From the NCBI GenBank assembly GCA_913056185.1, contig CAJXLV010000005.1, positions 61,124-125,123 of the forward strand: a stretch of DNA of 64,000 bases, given 5' to 3'. This document shows positions 33,508 through 42,276 of this stretch, one piece after another. Position numbers and translations under genes: made by a program. This DNA comes from an uncultured Bacteroidota bacterium. GTDB lineage: Bacteria > Bacteroidota > Rhodothermia > Rhodothermales > Salinibacteraceae. The notes beneath the pieces are model-generated. The model was given only the letters and a program-made list of their open reading frames with translations, ran no database searches and was not told the DNA's origin. Every line of letters begins with the position of its first letter. Position 1 is the first letter of the stretch.

Positions 33508-33933
33508 CTACAGCTGAAGCTCACTCTTATTGATGTTTTTGGCGATGCCCAGGCGGTCGCACACGTCCATCACGTCGACGGTGTGCTGTACGGCCGACTC
33601 GTCGCTGGGCTCAATCAGCACAATGGGGCGGCGGTCGTTGCCCTCAAGCCGGTCCTTCGTTGCACGCAGACAGTCTTCCAGGGCGGCCCGCCCGTCTGGG
33701 GCACAAATCTCTTCTGCAGGCTCCACTTGTCGCACGACGAATTGCCCCGCCTTTGCCACATCCACCCGCACGAACGTAAGCGACTGCTGCTGCGACGCCT
33801 CGCTCTGCTCTGGCGGCTTGTTGGGCATCTCGATGTGCGTGAACGAGCTGATGTCGCTGATCCAGAGAAACCCGAGCAGCAAGATGAGCCCAATGTCGAT
33901 AAACCGAATCAAAAATCCGCTGCTGCTGAGCAT
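33508..33933 (-). CDS. ExbD/TolR-family biopolymer transport protein (second copy)
   Basis: A 141-residue protein with one N-terminal membrane helix containing the conserved aspartate (LIRFIDIGLILLLGFLW, Asp13), equal to the proton-path aspartate of ExbD, and a periplasmic domain with the usual late motif (PIVLIEPSDESAVQHTVDVMDVCDRLGIAKNI). It partners an ExbB-type channel. It is 15 bases downstream of the first ExbD gene and 2 bases upstream of the TonB-like gene. Confidence 0.9.
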   Translation of the reverse strand: MLSSSGFLIRFIDIGLILLLGFLWISDISSFTHIEMPNKPPEQSEASQQQSLTFVRVDVAKAGQFVVRQVEPAEEICAPDGRAALEDCLRATKDRLEGNDRRPIVLIEPSDESAVQHTVDVMDVCDRLGIAKNINKSELQL

Positions 33934-33948
33934 AGAGGGAAAGAACCG

Positions 33949-34344
33949 TTAGCGTGAGCGATTAATTTCGACCTCGATGGACTTCGGAATGCCAAGCTGT
34001 TTGCAGATCTTGGCCGCCTGCATAAGGTAGTAAATTGGGGCTGTCTGGCTGCTGCGGAGGCGCGCTTTCATCTCCGCTCGGCCGAGGGCGTCTCGCTTCT
34101 GCCGTAAGAATGTCCGGAGCTTCGCAGGGGTGCGCAGTGTTCGGCGTTCATCCTCCACGAGAAACGACCCGTCGTTTTGGATGCTCACAAAAACGATTTG
34201 GCTCGGGTCGATGTTTTTGTAGGGGGCCTCAGAACTCTCCGGGGGCTGCACGCTGCTGGGCTTGATGCTGGAGATGCAGATGAACCCGAAGAGCAGAATG
34301 AGCACGATGTCGACGAAGCGTAGCAGGTATCCGGCCTGTCCCAT
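33949..34344 (-). CDS. ExbD/TolR-family biopolymer transport protein (first copy)
   Basis: A 131-residue ExbD-like protein: membrane helix LLRFVDIVLILLFGFICIS with the key aspartate at residue 12, then a periplasmic domain ending IYYLMQAAKICKQLGIPKSIEVEI. It differs clearly from the adjacent second copy, so the two are not a recent duplication and may form a mixed complex with one ExbB. It is 76 bases downstream of the ExbB gene. Confidence 0.9.
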   Translation of the reverse strand: MGQAGYLLRFVDIVLILLFGFICISSIKPSSVQPPESSEAPYKNIDPSQIVFVSIQNDGSFLVEDERRTLRTPAKLRTFLRQKRDALGRAEMKARLRSSQTAPIYYLMQAAKICKQLGIPKSIEVEINRSR

Positions 34345-34420
34345 GTCGCACGAAAGGGAAGTCTAAACAGGAAAGCGGAGAGGAACGGGGCTCCTGCCCC
34401 AGCGTCTACTGCCTCGGCGT

Positions 34421-35935
34421 CTATTGCCCCAGCGTCATGGCCTGAAACTGCACCGTCTCACTCCCGATGCTCGCTTCTACGGTGTTTAGCCCGGGCTCTG
34501 CGCCGACGGCGAAAGGCACCGCCGCCTGCCCTTCCTCGTCGGTGGTTACCTCTTGGGTTTGCGCCCCGTCGCCAAAGGTGCCCCCGCCGGAGACGACCTC
34601 AAACCGGACGGTGTGGTCGGGAACGGGATTTTTGTATTCGTCGGCCAGCGCCACGAGGAGGGGATTGGGCAGTTCCTGCCCCCCGGCCGCGCCCTGGTTG
34701 TTGCCCTGGGTGCGGTAGTGGTGGGGCGCCGCGGGGCGGGCCTGTACGCTGAGGGTGCGAGCGGCCGATGCCTCAGCGCCCGGCAGCTGGGCCTCCGCCG
34801 TGCAACGGCCCGCCGCCTCGGGCAGCGCCCAGTCAAACTGCACCGTACCGTCTTCCTCTGTCCGCAGCGTCACCTCGGCATGGCTTCCGTTGAGGGTGCC
34901 GTCGTCCGCCCCTACCCGTACCTGTACCGGCACATCAGGGACAGGCGTGCCGTCTTCTGCCGCGGCCCGGAGCTGCACCGCAGACAGCTCGGTCCCGACC
35001 ACGCCCTCCTTCGGAATGCCAACGAGCTCCAGGCGCTGGGGCGTGGGGGGGGCGGCAGTTGCCGTGGCGGAGGCTGTGGAGGCCGGGACGCCTGCGTCCG
35101 GCGCGCCCGCCGCACTGGCTTCCGCGGGCGAGGGGGCCGCCGGGGACGCCTGCCCGTCTCCGCTGCCGTCCGGGACGGAGCCCTCGGCGGCGGCGCCGTT
35201 TTTATGGGGCGACAACTCCAGAAGGCGGAAGCGCAACTCATCGCCCTCGTCCTCAATCTGATCGATGCGGCTGTCGAAGAAGCTGTAGACTTCCGTCGAG
35301 ATGAGGTTGAGGGTAATGCTCGCAATGAGTCCCAGGAGCGTCGAAATCAGCGCAACGCCCATGCCCCCAAGGATGGCCTGCTTGTCGCTGATGTTGCCAC
35401 CGTAGAAGAGCGTAAACATGCCCCATACGGTTCCGAGCAGGCCCACGGCGCCCGCCGTGTCCGCCAAGAAATCGACCCGCCGCTTAAACGTATCGAACCG
35501 CTCGCGCTGCGACTGCACAAAGTTGGCCACCTCCTCGTGCAGGGTTCCGGCGTCCTGGGTGGTGCGATACACATTCAGCAGCGTCGCGTGCATCTCCGCA
35601 AGCATGCTCTGCTGCTGGTCCTGCACCAAGTCCACGATCTCCTGCGTGCCCATCTCCGGAATGTGCGCCTCCTCCAGTGCAGCCCCCGCCCAGCGGTCCT
35701 GAAACAGCTCGTACACCTTCGCGAGGATGAGGAAGAGCCCGATCGCCAGGATGCCCAAAATGGGCCATTGGAAGCCCCCTGCCTTTCCAATAATGTTCCA
35801 CAGAACGAGCCCGCCCTCCGAGCCCGCCGCGGCCGTTGTGTCGGCGGCTTGCTGGGCATAGCTGACGCCTGCAGGGCCGCCAATCAGGAATAGAGTGACA
35901 AAAGCAATCCGAAAGCACGTATTCATTGCGCGCAT
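34421..35935 (-). CDS. ExbB/TolQ/MotA-family proton channel with C-terminal Ig-like (Big_1) domains
   Basis: About 504 residues. After a signal-like first helix come the ExbB channel helices: WPILGILAIGLFLILAKVYELF, then, after a cytoplasmic part, FLADTAGAVGLLGTVWGMFTLFYGG and GMGVALISTLLGLIASITLNLISTEVYSFFD. The GLLGTVWGM motif and following helices are the proton-channel core. From about 290, after an alanine/proline-rich linker, two Ig-like domains follow; the second (ALADEYKNPVPDHTVRFEVVSGGGTFGDG...TTDEEGQAAVPFAVGAEPGLNTVEASI) is a classic Big_1. Such domains belong outside the cytoplasm, which conflicts with the usual ExbB topology. ATG 35935 is used; a GTG at 35947 overlaps the previous stop by four bases. 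Confidence 0.85.
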   Translation of the reverse strand: MRAMNTCFRIAFVTLFLIGGPAGVSYAQQAADTTAAAGSEGGLVLWNIIGKAGGFQWPILGILAIGLFLILAKVYELFQDRWAGAALEEAHIPEMGTQEIVDLVQDQQQSMLAEMHATLLNVYRTTQDAGTLHEEVANFVQSQRERFDTFKRRVDFLADTAGAVGLLGTVWGMFTLFYGGNISDKQAILGGMGVALISTLLGLIASITLNLISTEVYSFFDSRIDQIEDEGDELRFRLLELSPHKNGAAAEGSVPDGSGDGQASPAAPSPAEASAAGAPDAGVPASTASATATAAPPTPQRLELVGIPKEGVVGTELSAVQLRAAAEDGTPVPDVPVQVRVGADDGTLNGSHAEVTLRTEEDGTVQFDWALPEAAGRCTAEAQLPGAEASAARTLSVQARPAAPHHYRTQGNNQGAAGGQELPNPLLVALADEYKNPVPDHTVRFEVVSGGGTFGDGAQTQEVTTDEEGQAAVPFAVGAEPGLNTVEASIGSETVQFQAMTLGQ

Positions 35936-35943
35936 GGGCCAGT

Positions 35944-37767
35944 TCACTTTTTGTTAGGAGCAGGATCGTCGTCGGTGCGGATCTCGATGGCGTCGGACGG
36001 GGCCTCCAGGACGCCGGGTTGTTGTGTCACTTCGAAGGTGATTTTCCGGACGGTTTTCTGGACGGTGAATTTTTTCTTGTTCGACCGGTAGGTGCGCCCG
36101 TTCAGGCCCTCCCATTCCAGGACGTAGGTGTATACGCCCTGGTCCAGCGGCTCGCCCTGGTCGTCGGTCCACGACCACGTCAGCTGTGCAGGCGGCACGC
36201 CGCGCCCACGGAAGAGGCGCACCGGCACACCGGCCCGGTCCTGGATGCGGACGCGCCAGAGGCCGTCTCGCCCCTTCAGGTAGGGGAAGAGGAGCGTAAA
36301 GGTGGTGCGTTCGGGGTTAAGGATGTGCAGGCGCGTTTCTCGCGGAAGGCGGAGAGAGTCGGCAGGCGCGGCGGCGGCGGTGTCCGTCGGCGCAATCACG
36401 CGAAGCTGCTCCGGAGACAAATCGGTGGTTTCGCGGAGACGGTTGTACAGCCCGTAGGTCCGGAGGCTGTCCTTTGCGCCCGCAATGAGCTGTAGCGTAT
36501 TGGGCGACTGGGCAGCGAGGCGCTGCGAGAGCCGGCCGAAGGTGGAATCGTACGTCGCCGTGAGCACATCGGGGAGCTTCACGTAATCGGGCACAGCGTC
36601 GACGGGCCGGCCGGGCGTGCGGCCACGCGTGGAAGCAAAGCTGCTGTCGAGGCGCCCCAGGCCTTGCTCTGCCAGGGCCGCCTCTACGGCCGGCGGCACG
36701 TCCACGGCACGCTCCACCCGCTTTTCCAGGTGCTGCATGGTGGGGTGCGGAGACGAGATGTACAGGCTTGGGCGCAGGCGTGGCGCGACCTCCGTTCGCT
36801 CCGCCTCCAGCATCAGTGACGGTGGCTCCGGCATCTCCGGCGGCTCCGGCGCCCGGCCAAATTCGTACACCACCCCAAACCGGTGGGAGCCAGTGGAGGC
36901 GCTGCGCAGGGACGAGGTCGGCAGGGTGTACTGATAGTTTACGCTCAGCGGCCCCCCGACATGCAATTGTCCCTCCACGCGGCCGGTGTTGAACATCGCG
37001 TCGCTCCCCACCCGCACGTATGAGCCGTCGGTCGAGTACGCCTCCACGCCCGCCCGCACGTCCAGTCCATACTCGCCGTGCGACACTTCCGCCCGCGCCC
37101 GGATGGGGCCGACGGCATAGGACGCGCCCCCAAAAATCTCCGGTTCGGCCCGGAAGGTGCCACCTCCGAGAGCGAGATTGGGCCGGTTGAGATTGCGCAC
37201 CCCCGCGGCAAGATTGAGCGCGGGCAGCGGCTTGGCAAACAGCCCAAGCGTGCCGGTAAGCGTGGTTTTGCCCGTGCCTTGCTCAAACACCGGATCGGGC
37301 TCTACCCCTACGAACTCGCTTCGGTTGTACGACAGGTTGAGGGCCGAGACCCGCGCCCCGACCGAGAACACCTGCAGGAAGCGCCCCGAGACGCTCAGCC
37401 CAAACGCGCGCTTCTTAAAAATGGGCGTGTCAAAATAACGGACGGCGCCCCCCACTCCCAGCCAATCGCCCACCAGGAATGGGGTCGAGGCCGCAAGGTA
37501 TCCCTGCCGCAGCGGCACCCCCGATGCGCTGCCCAGGCCTACGTGGTGCGCCTTGGCACCCAGCGCAATTTGTGTACGGTGAAACCCCATGGTGGCGGGA
37601 TTGCGCAGCATCGACGTTGCATCGTCGAGCGCCATGGACGGCCCCGTGATGAAGCGCTGCGCGTGGCTTATAGGCGGCAACAGCGCGCCGACCAGCAGCA
37701 GAAGAGCGCCCCAGGCCCATCCAGAATGTCTGGAAACGTCAATCATGCTGTGTATCCCGTTTCCCAT
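35944..37767 (-). CDS. PorP/SprF-like outer membrane protein with C-terminal Ig-like domain
   Basis: A 607-residue exported protein (signal ending PISHAQ). Residues about 35-330 are a PorP/SprF-type barrel: AQRFITGPSMALDDATSMLRNPATMGF, then repeated amphipathic strands (LSVSGRFLQVFSVGARVSALNLSYN, VEGQLHVGGPLSVNYQYTLPTSSLR, HRFGVVYEFG). A helical linker follows, then a FlgD-like Ig fold (WRVRIQDRAGVPVRLFRGRG...WSWTDDQGEPLDQGVYTYVLEWEGLNGRTY). PorP/SprF proteins help deliver T9SS cargo with type-B C-termini, and such a cargo is encoded just upstream. Its first ATG (37767) overlaps the stop of that gene by one base (TAATG), implying coupling; MIDVSR at 37746 is an alternative start. Confidence 0.82.
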   Translation of the reverse strand: MGNGIHSMIDVSRHSGWAWGALLLLVGALLPPISHAQRFITGPSMALDDATSMLRNPATMGFHRTQIALGAKAHHVGLGSASGVPLRQGYLAASTPFLVGDWLGVGGAVRYFDTPIFKKRAFGLSVSGRFLQVFSVGARVSALNLSYNRSEFVGVEPDPVFEQGTGKTTLTGTLGLFAKPLPALNLAAGVRNLNRPNLALGGGTFRAEPEIFGGASYAVGPIRARAEVSHGEYGLDVRAGVEAYSTDGSYVRVGSDAMFNTGRVEGQLHVGGPLSVNYQYTLPTSSLRSASTGSHRFGVVYEFGRAPEPPEMPEPPSLMLEAERTEVAPRLRPSLYISSPHPTMQHLEKRVERAVDVPPAVEAALAEQGLGRLDSSFASTRGRTPGRPVDAVPDYVKLPDVLTATYDSTFGRLSQRLAAQSPNTLQLIAGAKDSLRTYGLYNRLRETTDLSPEQLRVIAPTDTAAAAPADSLRLPRETRLHILNPERTTFTLLFPYLKGRDGLWRVRIQDRAGVPVRLFRGRGVPPAQLTWSWTDDQGEPLDQGVYTYVLEWEGLNGRTYRSNKKKFTVQKTVRKITFEVTQQPGVLEAPSDAIEIRTDDDPAPNKK

Positions 37768-40700
37768 TAGCGTGCAAGCGTGATGTGGCCGGACGAAACC
37801 GTCTCGCCCCCGTCCTCCACGACGTATAGGTACACCCCTGGGGGTTGCCCATCGCCTCCAGAATCGGTACCATTCCACCGGAGCTCTCCGGCCTGGAGCT
37901 GGTCGATGGTGCGCAGCTCTCGCCCCTCAAACGTGTAGATCCGCAGCACAGGCTGCCGCAACCCAAACTCGCTCACCTTGAACCGGACAGTGTCGTTAAT
38001 GCCGTCTCCGTTCGGGGTGAACGGATTGGGCGCTACCGACAGCTGGTCGGGGCGCTGAACGGTAAGGGTTAGCACTGCAGTGTTGTTGTCCAACCGCCCC
38101 CGCTCGTCAACCTGCTCCTCCGGATCCACTTCGCAGCGAATCTCCGTGCGGCCCTCTTGCGGAAATGCGATCGATATGGTTGGCGTCTGCGCGGCCGCCC
38201 CCACCCCCAATCCCTCCACGGTCTGGGATTCTACGGTCGTCCCTCCCCGCGAGACGCGCACCTGGAACGGGCCCGCATCGGCAGAGCCCTGGTTGGCATA
38301 GTCGCAAACAACCCCCAGCGTGTCATCGATCTGGACGTTATCGGCACTGCGCCCGACGCTCCGAAGATCTTCGGCGACCAGGTCGGGCGCCGGGGGCGGC
38401 TGGACCGTCAGCGTGCGCTCCACGACATTATTGGTCGTTCGCCCACGCTCGTCCACCTCTCCCTCTGCGTCCGCCGTACAGCGGATGGTTACCGTCCCCG
38501 CGGCCACCAGCGGAACGGTCGTCGTGTCCGTTTGCACCGTGGCCCCCACCGACAGCGAGTCCACCGTCTCCTCTTGCACCCGCGCGCCGTTGCGGGCAAT
38601 CCCCACCAAAAACGACCCCGCCCCCTCACTGCCCGCATTCGAGATCGTGCACGCCACCGCCACCGAATCCGTCACGCGCAGCGGACTCGGCACCTCCCCC
38701 ACCAAGTCCAGCGACTCCGCGACCAGGTCGGGCGCCGGGGGAGCAAGCACCTCGATCGTTCGCTCCACCCGATTGTTGTCCTCCCGTCGTTCGTCCACCT
38801 CCGCGTCCGCGTCCACAACACAGGCCAGCCGTGCGGTGCCCGGCGTCGGAAACGATACCTGGACCGCTTCCGCGCGAACCGTCGCCCCCGTCGCCAGGGA
38901 ATCGTAAGAGCGAGTCTGCACCCGATTGCCGTCCCGCAAGACGGCGAGGGAGAAGGGGCCGCTCGTGGTGTCGCCCTGGTTGGAAAACTCACACACCACC
39001 CCGCGGCGTTCGGTCGCACGTACGGTATCGTCAGGGCCGTCCACAATGTCCAGCGCCTCGGCCACGAGGTCCGCCTTCAGGGGCGCGGTGCTCCCCCGAA
39101 GCACCACCTTCGTCGTATCGGCGCCACAGTTGCCAGACGTGATTACCGCCGCGGTGTCGACATAGGCACGGTTTGGCTCCGGTGGATCGAACCGAAAGGT
39201 GGCCGTTCGCCCCCCTCGATCCGGAATGAGCGCAGGCATCTGCTCCACAGCAAACGCCGCGCCATCAAGCCCCAGCACTGTATCGACCTGCGCGTCGATA
39301 TTGCCGTCGTTCTCGAGGGTGGTTTGACGCGTTGCCGTACTGCCGGCGTAGACCTCCCCGAAGGAGAGAGTGTCCGGGATGGCGGCAATAGCCGCCTCTA
39401 CGCCGGTGCCCGACAGGTTGATGGACACGCCCTGTGTCCCCATCGCCGTTCCAGTCTCTTCGGTCAGCTCCAGCACCAAGCTGCCCCCGTAAAGGCCACG
39501 CTGTGTGGGGGCAAAGGCAATCTCAAGCGCGCGGCTCTGGTCCGGCGCCAGGGTATCGGGGACGGAGGAGACCAGCGCAAAGCCGTCGGGAACCGACAGC
39601 GCACGCACCACCAGCGGCCGATTCGTGAGATTGGTCACGGACACGGTCGCTGTGCTATCATCGCCCACGCACACTTCCCCAAATGCAACCTGCGTGCGAC
39701 TCACGATGCCAAGTCCCGGGCGTCCACCTTGGTTTCTGAGAACCTGAAGACGGCCGCCCGATTGGTCGGCCACTACGTAGTCCTGGTCCTCATCCCGGTC
39801 GAGGTCCAGTGCGGCCCCGCCCACCGGCGGAAAGGCGGTTTTCACGAGGCGATCCGGAATAAACTCGTCGTTGTCTCGGTTGCCCGCAACCTGTACCGTA
39901 TCCTGGGGGGAGTGGGTGCTAAACAGGTCCAGATCATAGGTCGATTCCTGCTCCGGGTCCACATCCGCAAGGCCGACAGTGCGGGCGGGAGACGACGGCG
40001 ATGCAATGTCCTGCCGGTCGAACGCAAACTCGCCCGTGCCCCGGTTCGCAAACCCGAGCACCCGGTCCTGGTCTTGGCCGGCAACCACCAAATCCACCCA
40101 TCCATCCCCCACCGTTCCCCCCTGCGTTCCGAACACATCCCGCGCCGCAAGCACAGCCGGCACGAAGGGCAGCGACTGGCGCCCCGCCCCGACCGAAAAC
40201 GTGCCGGCACCCTCATTCTTGAGCCAAAGGATCGCCTCCTCCGCAGCACTCGTCACGAGCAGATCCAGGTCTCCATCCCGGTCCACGTCCCGCGCAACAA
40301 CACTGGTGAGCGCCGCGCTTCCGACGGTCGGCTGCCCCTCGGAAAACCCACCAGTGCCGTCGTTCACGTGCACCACACTTCCGCTTCCACCAAACGGCGT
40401 GACGACAAGGTCCGGGGCTCCGTCCCCAGTTACATCTGCAATCTCTACGTCCGTGGGCCGTGATCCTGTCGGCACCCGAGAGATGCTCCACCCGCTCGGC
40501 TCGTTCAGAAGGATGCCGAGGGAATCTTGAAAGCTGTGTACCGTCACAAGATCGGGCCGCCCATCGCCGTTCACATCCCCCTGCGCAAGGGTGACCGCCC
40601 CCGGCATGGAAATCAACGACGCGTTGGAGAGCGTACTTCCATATCGCACCTGCACAGTGTCACTGGGTTGATGCACGACCGCGACATCGGCCCGTTGGTC

Positions 40701-41252
40701 CTCATTGAAGTCTGCCGACACCACCGCCGACGGGATGGACACGCCTCCCACCTTCACAGGCGGTGCCTCCGCCTCGGCCCCTGCTCTTGCCAGCGCCTGC
40801 GGCCTCTGCACGGGCGGCTCCGGCTCGAAGATGCCGGTTCCGTACTCGGTACGAACCGTGAACTGCCACACGTACGGCGCCCCGATCGGCGTGCCCCCCA
40901 CCTGCAGGTCCTCGGAAAGCACCACCGTCACCTGCTCTCCCGGGCGAAAAGGCTCATCGGGCACGTACAAAAGCGTGTCCCCCGTCGGCCGCCCCGTCCC
41001 TGAGATGCGTCCGGAACGGCTGCCGTACACGTCAACCAGGTCTTGCCCGGGCGGGATCTCCACCGCCCCCGCGAACTCGACCCGCACAGAGTCGGTCGGC
41101 TCCGCCACGACCGACCCCTGAGCCGGCGCGACGGCCTGGACCTCACCCGTCTGCGCGTGGGCCTGGGACAACGCCACCGCGCCCCACAGCCCACAGAAAA
41201 GAAGGAGCACGAGCCACCACCGGCCCGTCGCGCTCAGAGCGCTTGCCATCAT
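37767..41252 (-). CDS. Large exported FG-GAP/CARDB repeat protein with gliding-type C-terminal domain
   Basis: A 1161-residue secreted protein (signal ending AHAQ). Domain order: an Ig-like domain (about 30-130), FG-GAP/VCBS repeats with calcium-type DxNxDGxxD loops (DFNEDQRADVAV, DVNGDGRPDLVT, DVTGDGAPDLVV, DVDRDGDLDLLV, DLDRDEDQDYVV) and choice-of-anchor/HYDIN-like domains (FGEVCVGDDSTATVSVTN, LSFGEVYAGSTATR). Three CARDB domains follow (each DLVAExLD...DERxxxNNxVERT), then a C-terminus PNPFTPNGDGINDTVRF...PPGVYLYVVEDGGE like the CHU_C/gliding-motility type-B sorting domain. It is probably a T9SS-exported surface protein. ATG 41252 lies one base after the previous stop; MRTNSM at 41267 is possible. 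Confidence 0.85.
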   Translation of the reverse strand: MMASALSATGRWWLVLLLFCGLWGAVALSQAHAQTGEVQAVAPAQGSVVAEPTDSVRVEFAGAVEIPPGQDLVDVYGSRSGRISGTGRPTGDTLLYVPDEPFRPGEQVTVVLSEDLQVGGTPIGAPYVWQFTVRTEYGTGIFEPEPPVQRPQALARAGAEAEAPPVKVGGVSIPSAVVSADFNEDQRADVAVVHQPSDTVQVRYGSTLSNASLISMPGAVTLAQGDVNGDGRPDLVTVHSFQDSLGILLNEPSGWSISRVPTGSRPTDVEIADVTGDGAPDLVVTPFGGSGSVVHVNDGTGGFSEGQPTVGSAALTSVVARDVDRDGDLDLLVTSAAEEAILWLKNEGAGTFSVGAGRQSLPFVPAVLAARDVFGTQGGTVGDGWVDLVVAGQDQDRVLGFANRGTGEFAFDRQDIASPSSPARTVGLADVDPEQESTYDLDLFSTHSPQDTVQVAGNRDNDEFIPDRLVKTAFPPVGGAALDLDRDEDQDYVVADQSGGRLQVLRNQGGRPGLGIVSRTQVAFGEVCVGDDSTATVSVTNLTNRPLVVRALSVPDGFALVSSVPDTLAPDQSRALEIAFAPTQRGLYGGSLVLELTEETGTAMGTQGVSINLSGTGVEAAIAAIPDTLSFGEVYAGSTATRQTTLENDGNIDAQVDTVLGLDGAAFAVEQMPALIPDRGGRTATFRFDPPEPNRAYVDTAAVITSGNCGADTTKVVLRGSTAPLKADLVAEALDIVDGPDDTVRATERRGVVCEFSNQGDTTSGPFSLAVLRDGNRVQTRSYDSLATGATVRAEAVQVSFPTPGTARLACVVDADAEVDERREDNNRVERTIEVLAPPAPDLVAESLDLVGEVPSPLRVTDSVAVACTISNAGSEGAGSFLVGIARNGARVQEETVDSLSVGATVQTDTTTVPLVAAGTVTIRCTADAEGEVDERGRTTNNVVERTLTVQPPPAPDLVAEDLRSVGRSADNVQIDDTLGVVCDYANQGSADAGPFQVRVSRGGTTVESQTVEGLGVGAAAQTPTISIAFPQEGRTEIRCEVDPEEQVDERGRLDNNTAVLTLTVQRPDQLSVAPNPFTPNGDGINDTVRFKVSEFGLRQPVLRIYTFEGRELRTIDQLQAGELRWNGTDSGGDGQPPGVYLYVVEDGGETVSSGHITLAR

Positions 41253-41253
41253 G

Positions 41254-42276
41254 CTATTCGTCCTCATCGGTTCGTACACGCTGTAGGCGAGTCCGGAGCT
41301 CGTTCACGGCGGCCTCATCGCCGAGTCGTTCGTACGCAATCACCAGCCGCTGCAGGGCCTGCAGGTCGTCGGGGCGCCGCTGCAAGACGCGACGGTAGGT
41401 CTGTGCCGCCGCCTCTGCGCGTCCCAGCGCTCCGTAGGCCTCTCCCAGTGCCCGAAGCACCTTCACGGAGGTCTCTCCACCGGCCAGCCGCTCCAGCAGG
41501 GGCAGGGCTTGCCCGTACTTCTCACGGTTGAACAGCAGAAACGCATAGTCACGGCGCACCGTGGACGACGGTGCGGTCTGGAGCAGCTTGTCAAACGCCC
41601 CGAGCGCCTCGGGCCACTGCTCGGTCTCCACAAACGCATACGCCAGTCGCTTACGAATCCGGGGCTGGGGCGACGACTGCTCCAGGGCACGCCGACCGTA
41701 CCGAATGGCTGCAGAGTAGTCGTCGGCCTCCGCCGCCAAGGCCGAAAGGTTGTTGAGGAGCTCAATGTCCTCGGGCGCCATCTCCAGCGCCTCGCGGTAG
41801 GCGGCCCGCGCCTCCTCGGGGCGCCCCGCCTCCACCCGCACCTGCCCCAGGGCTTTCACCGGTGCCACATTGTCCGGTTGGATCACCCGCACGGCCTGAA
41901 AAGCCGCCTCCGCCGCTCCATACGCGCTGCTCTCCAGCGCCTTCGTCCCCGTCGCAAACTCCTCGCGGGCGTGCTTCTGCTTCACATACCGGATTTGCTC
42001 GGCAAATCGTGGAGACTGTGCCCGAGAAGCGTCGAGAGCAGAGATGCCCTTCTTGTACGCGCCCTCGCGCATGTACAACCGCCCGAGTAGAAAATGGGCT
42101 TCTGCATTTTCCGGCTCGCTACGCGTGGTCTGCACGAGCAACTGCTTCGCGGCTGCCGTATCGTTCATCCGCTCGTAATTGCTGATGCGGCGGGCAAGAT
42201 CGCTCTCACACCCCCCAAGCACCACCATCACGGCCAGGAGCAAAGGCAACCGATACGGTAACGCAGAAGGAAGCAC
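41254..42276 (-). CDS. TPR-repeat lipoprotein, first gene of the cluster
   Basis: A 340-residue lipoprotein starting with GTG 42276: signal LPLLLAVMVVLGGC with lipobox GGC. TPR repeats fill the rest (AEAHFLLGRLYMREGAYKKGISALDASRAQSP, NVAPVKALGQVRVEAGRPEEARAAYREALEMAPEDIELLNNLSALAAEADDYSAAIRYGRRAL, VLRALGEAYGALGRAEAAAQTYRRVLQRRPDD). It is the first of nine same-strand genes and is followed after one base by the large surface protein. A scaffold role for an envelope complex is likely but inferred. Confidence 0.88.
   Translation of the reverse strand: MLPSALPYRLPLLLAVMVVLGGCESDLARRISNYERMNDTAAAKQLLVQTTRSEPENAEAHFLLGRLYMREGAYKKGISALDASRAQSPRFAEQIRYVKQKHAREEFATGTKALESSAYGAAEAAFQAVRVIQPDNVAPVKALGQVRVEAGRPEEARAAYREALEMAPEDIELLNNLSALAAEADDYSAAIRYGRRALEQSSPQPRIRKRLAYAFVETEQWPEALGAFDKLLQTAPSSTVRRDYAFLLFNREKYGQALPLLERLAGGETSVKVLRALGEAYGALGRAEAAAQTYRRVLQRRPDDLQALQRLVIAYERLGDEAAVNELRTRLQRVRTDEDE

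Noticed and set aside
38157-40463. 768-residue plus-strand ORF in the FG-GAP/CARDB gene
   Set aside because: Shadow frame, arginine/histidine-rich, no family.
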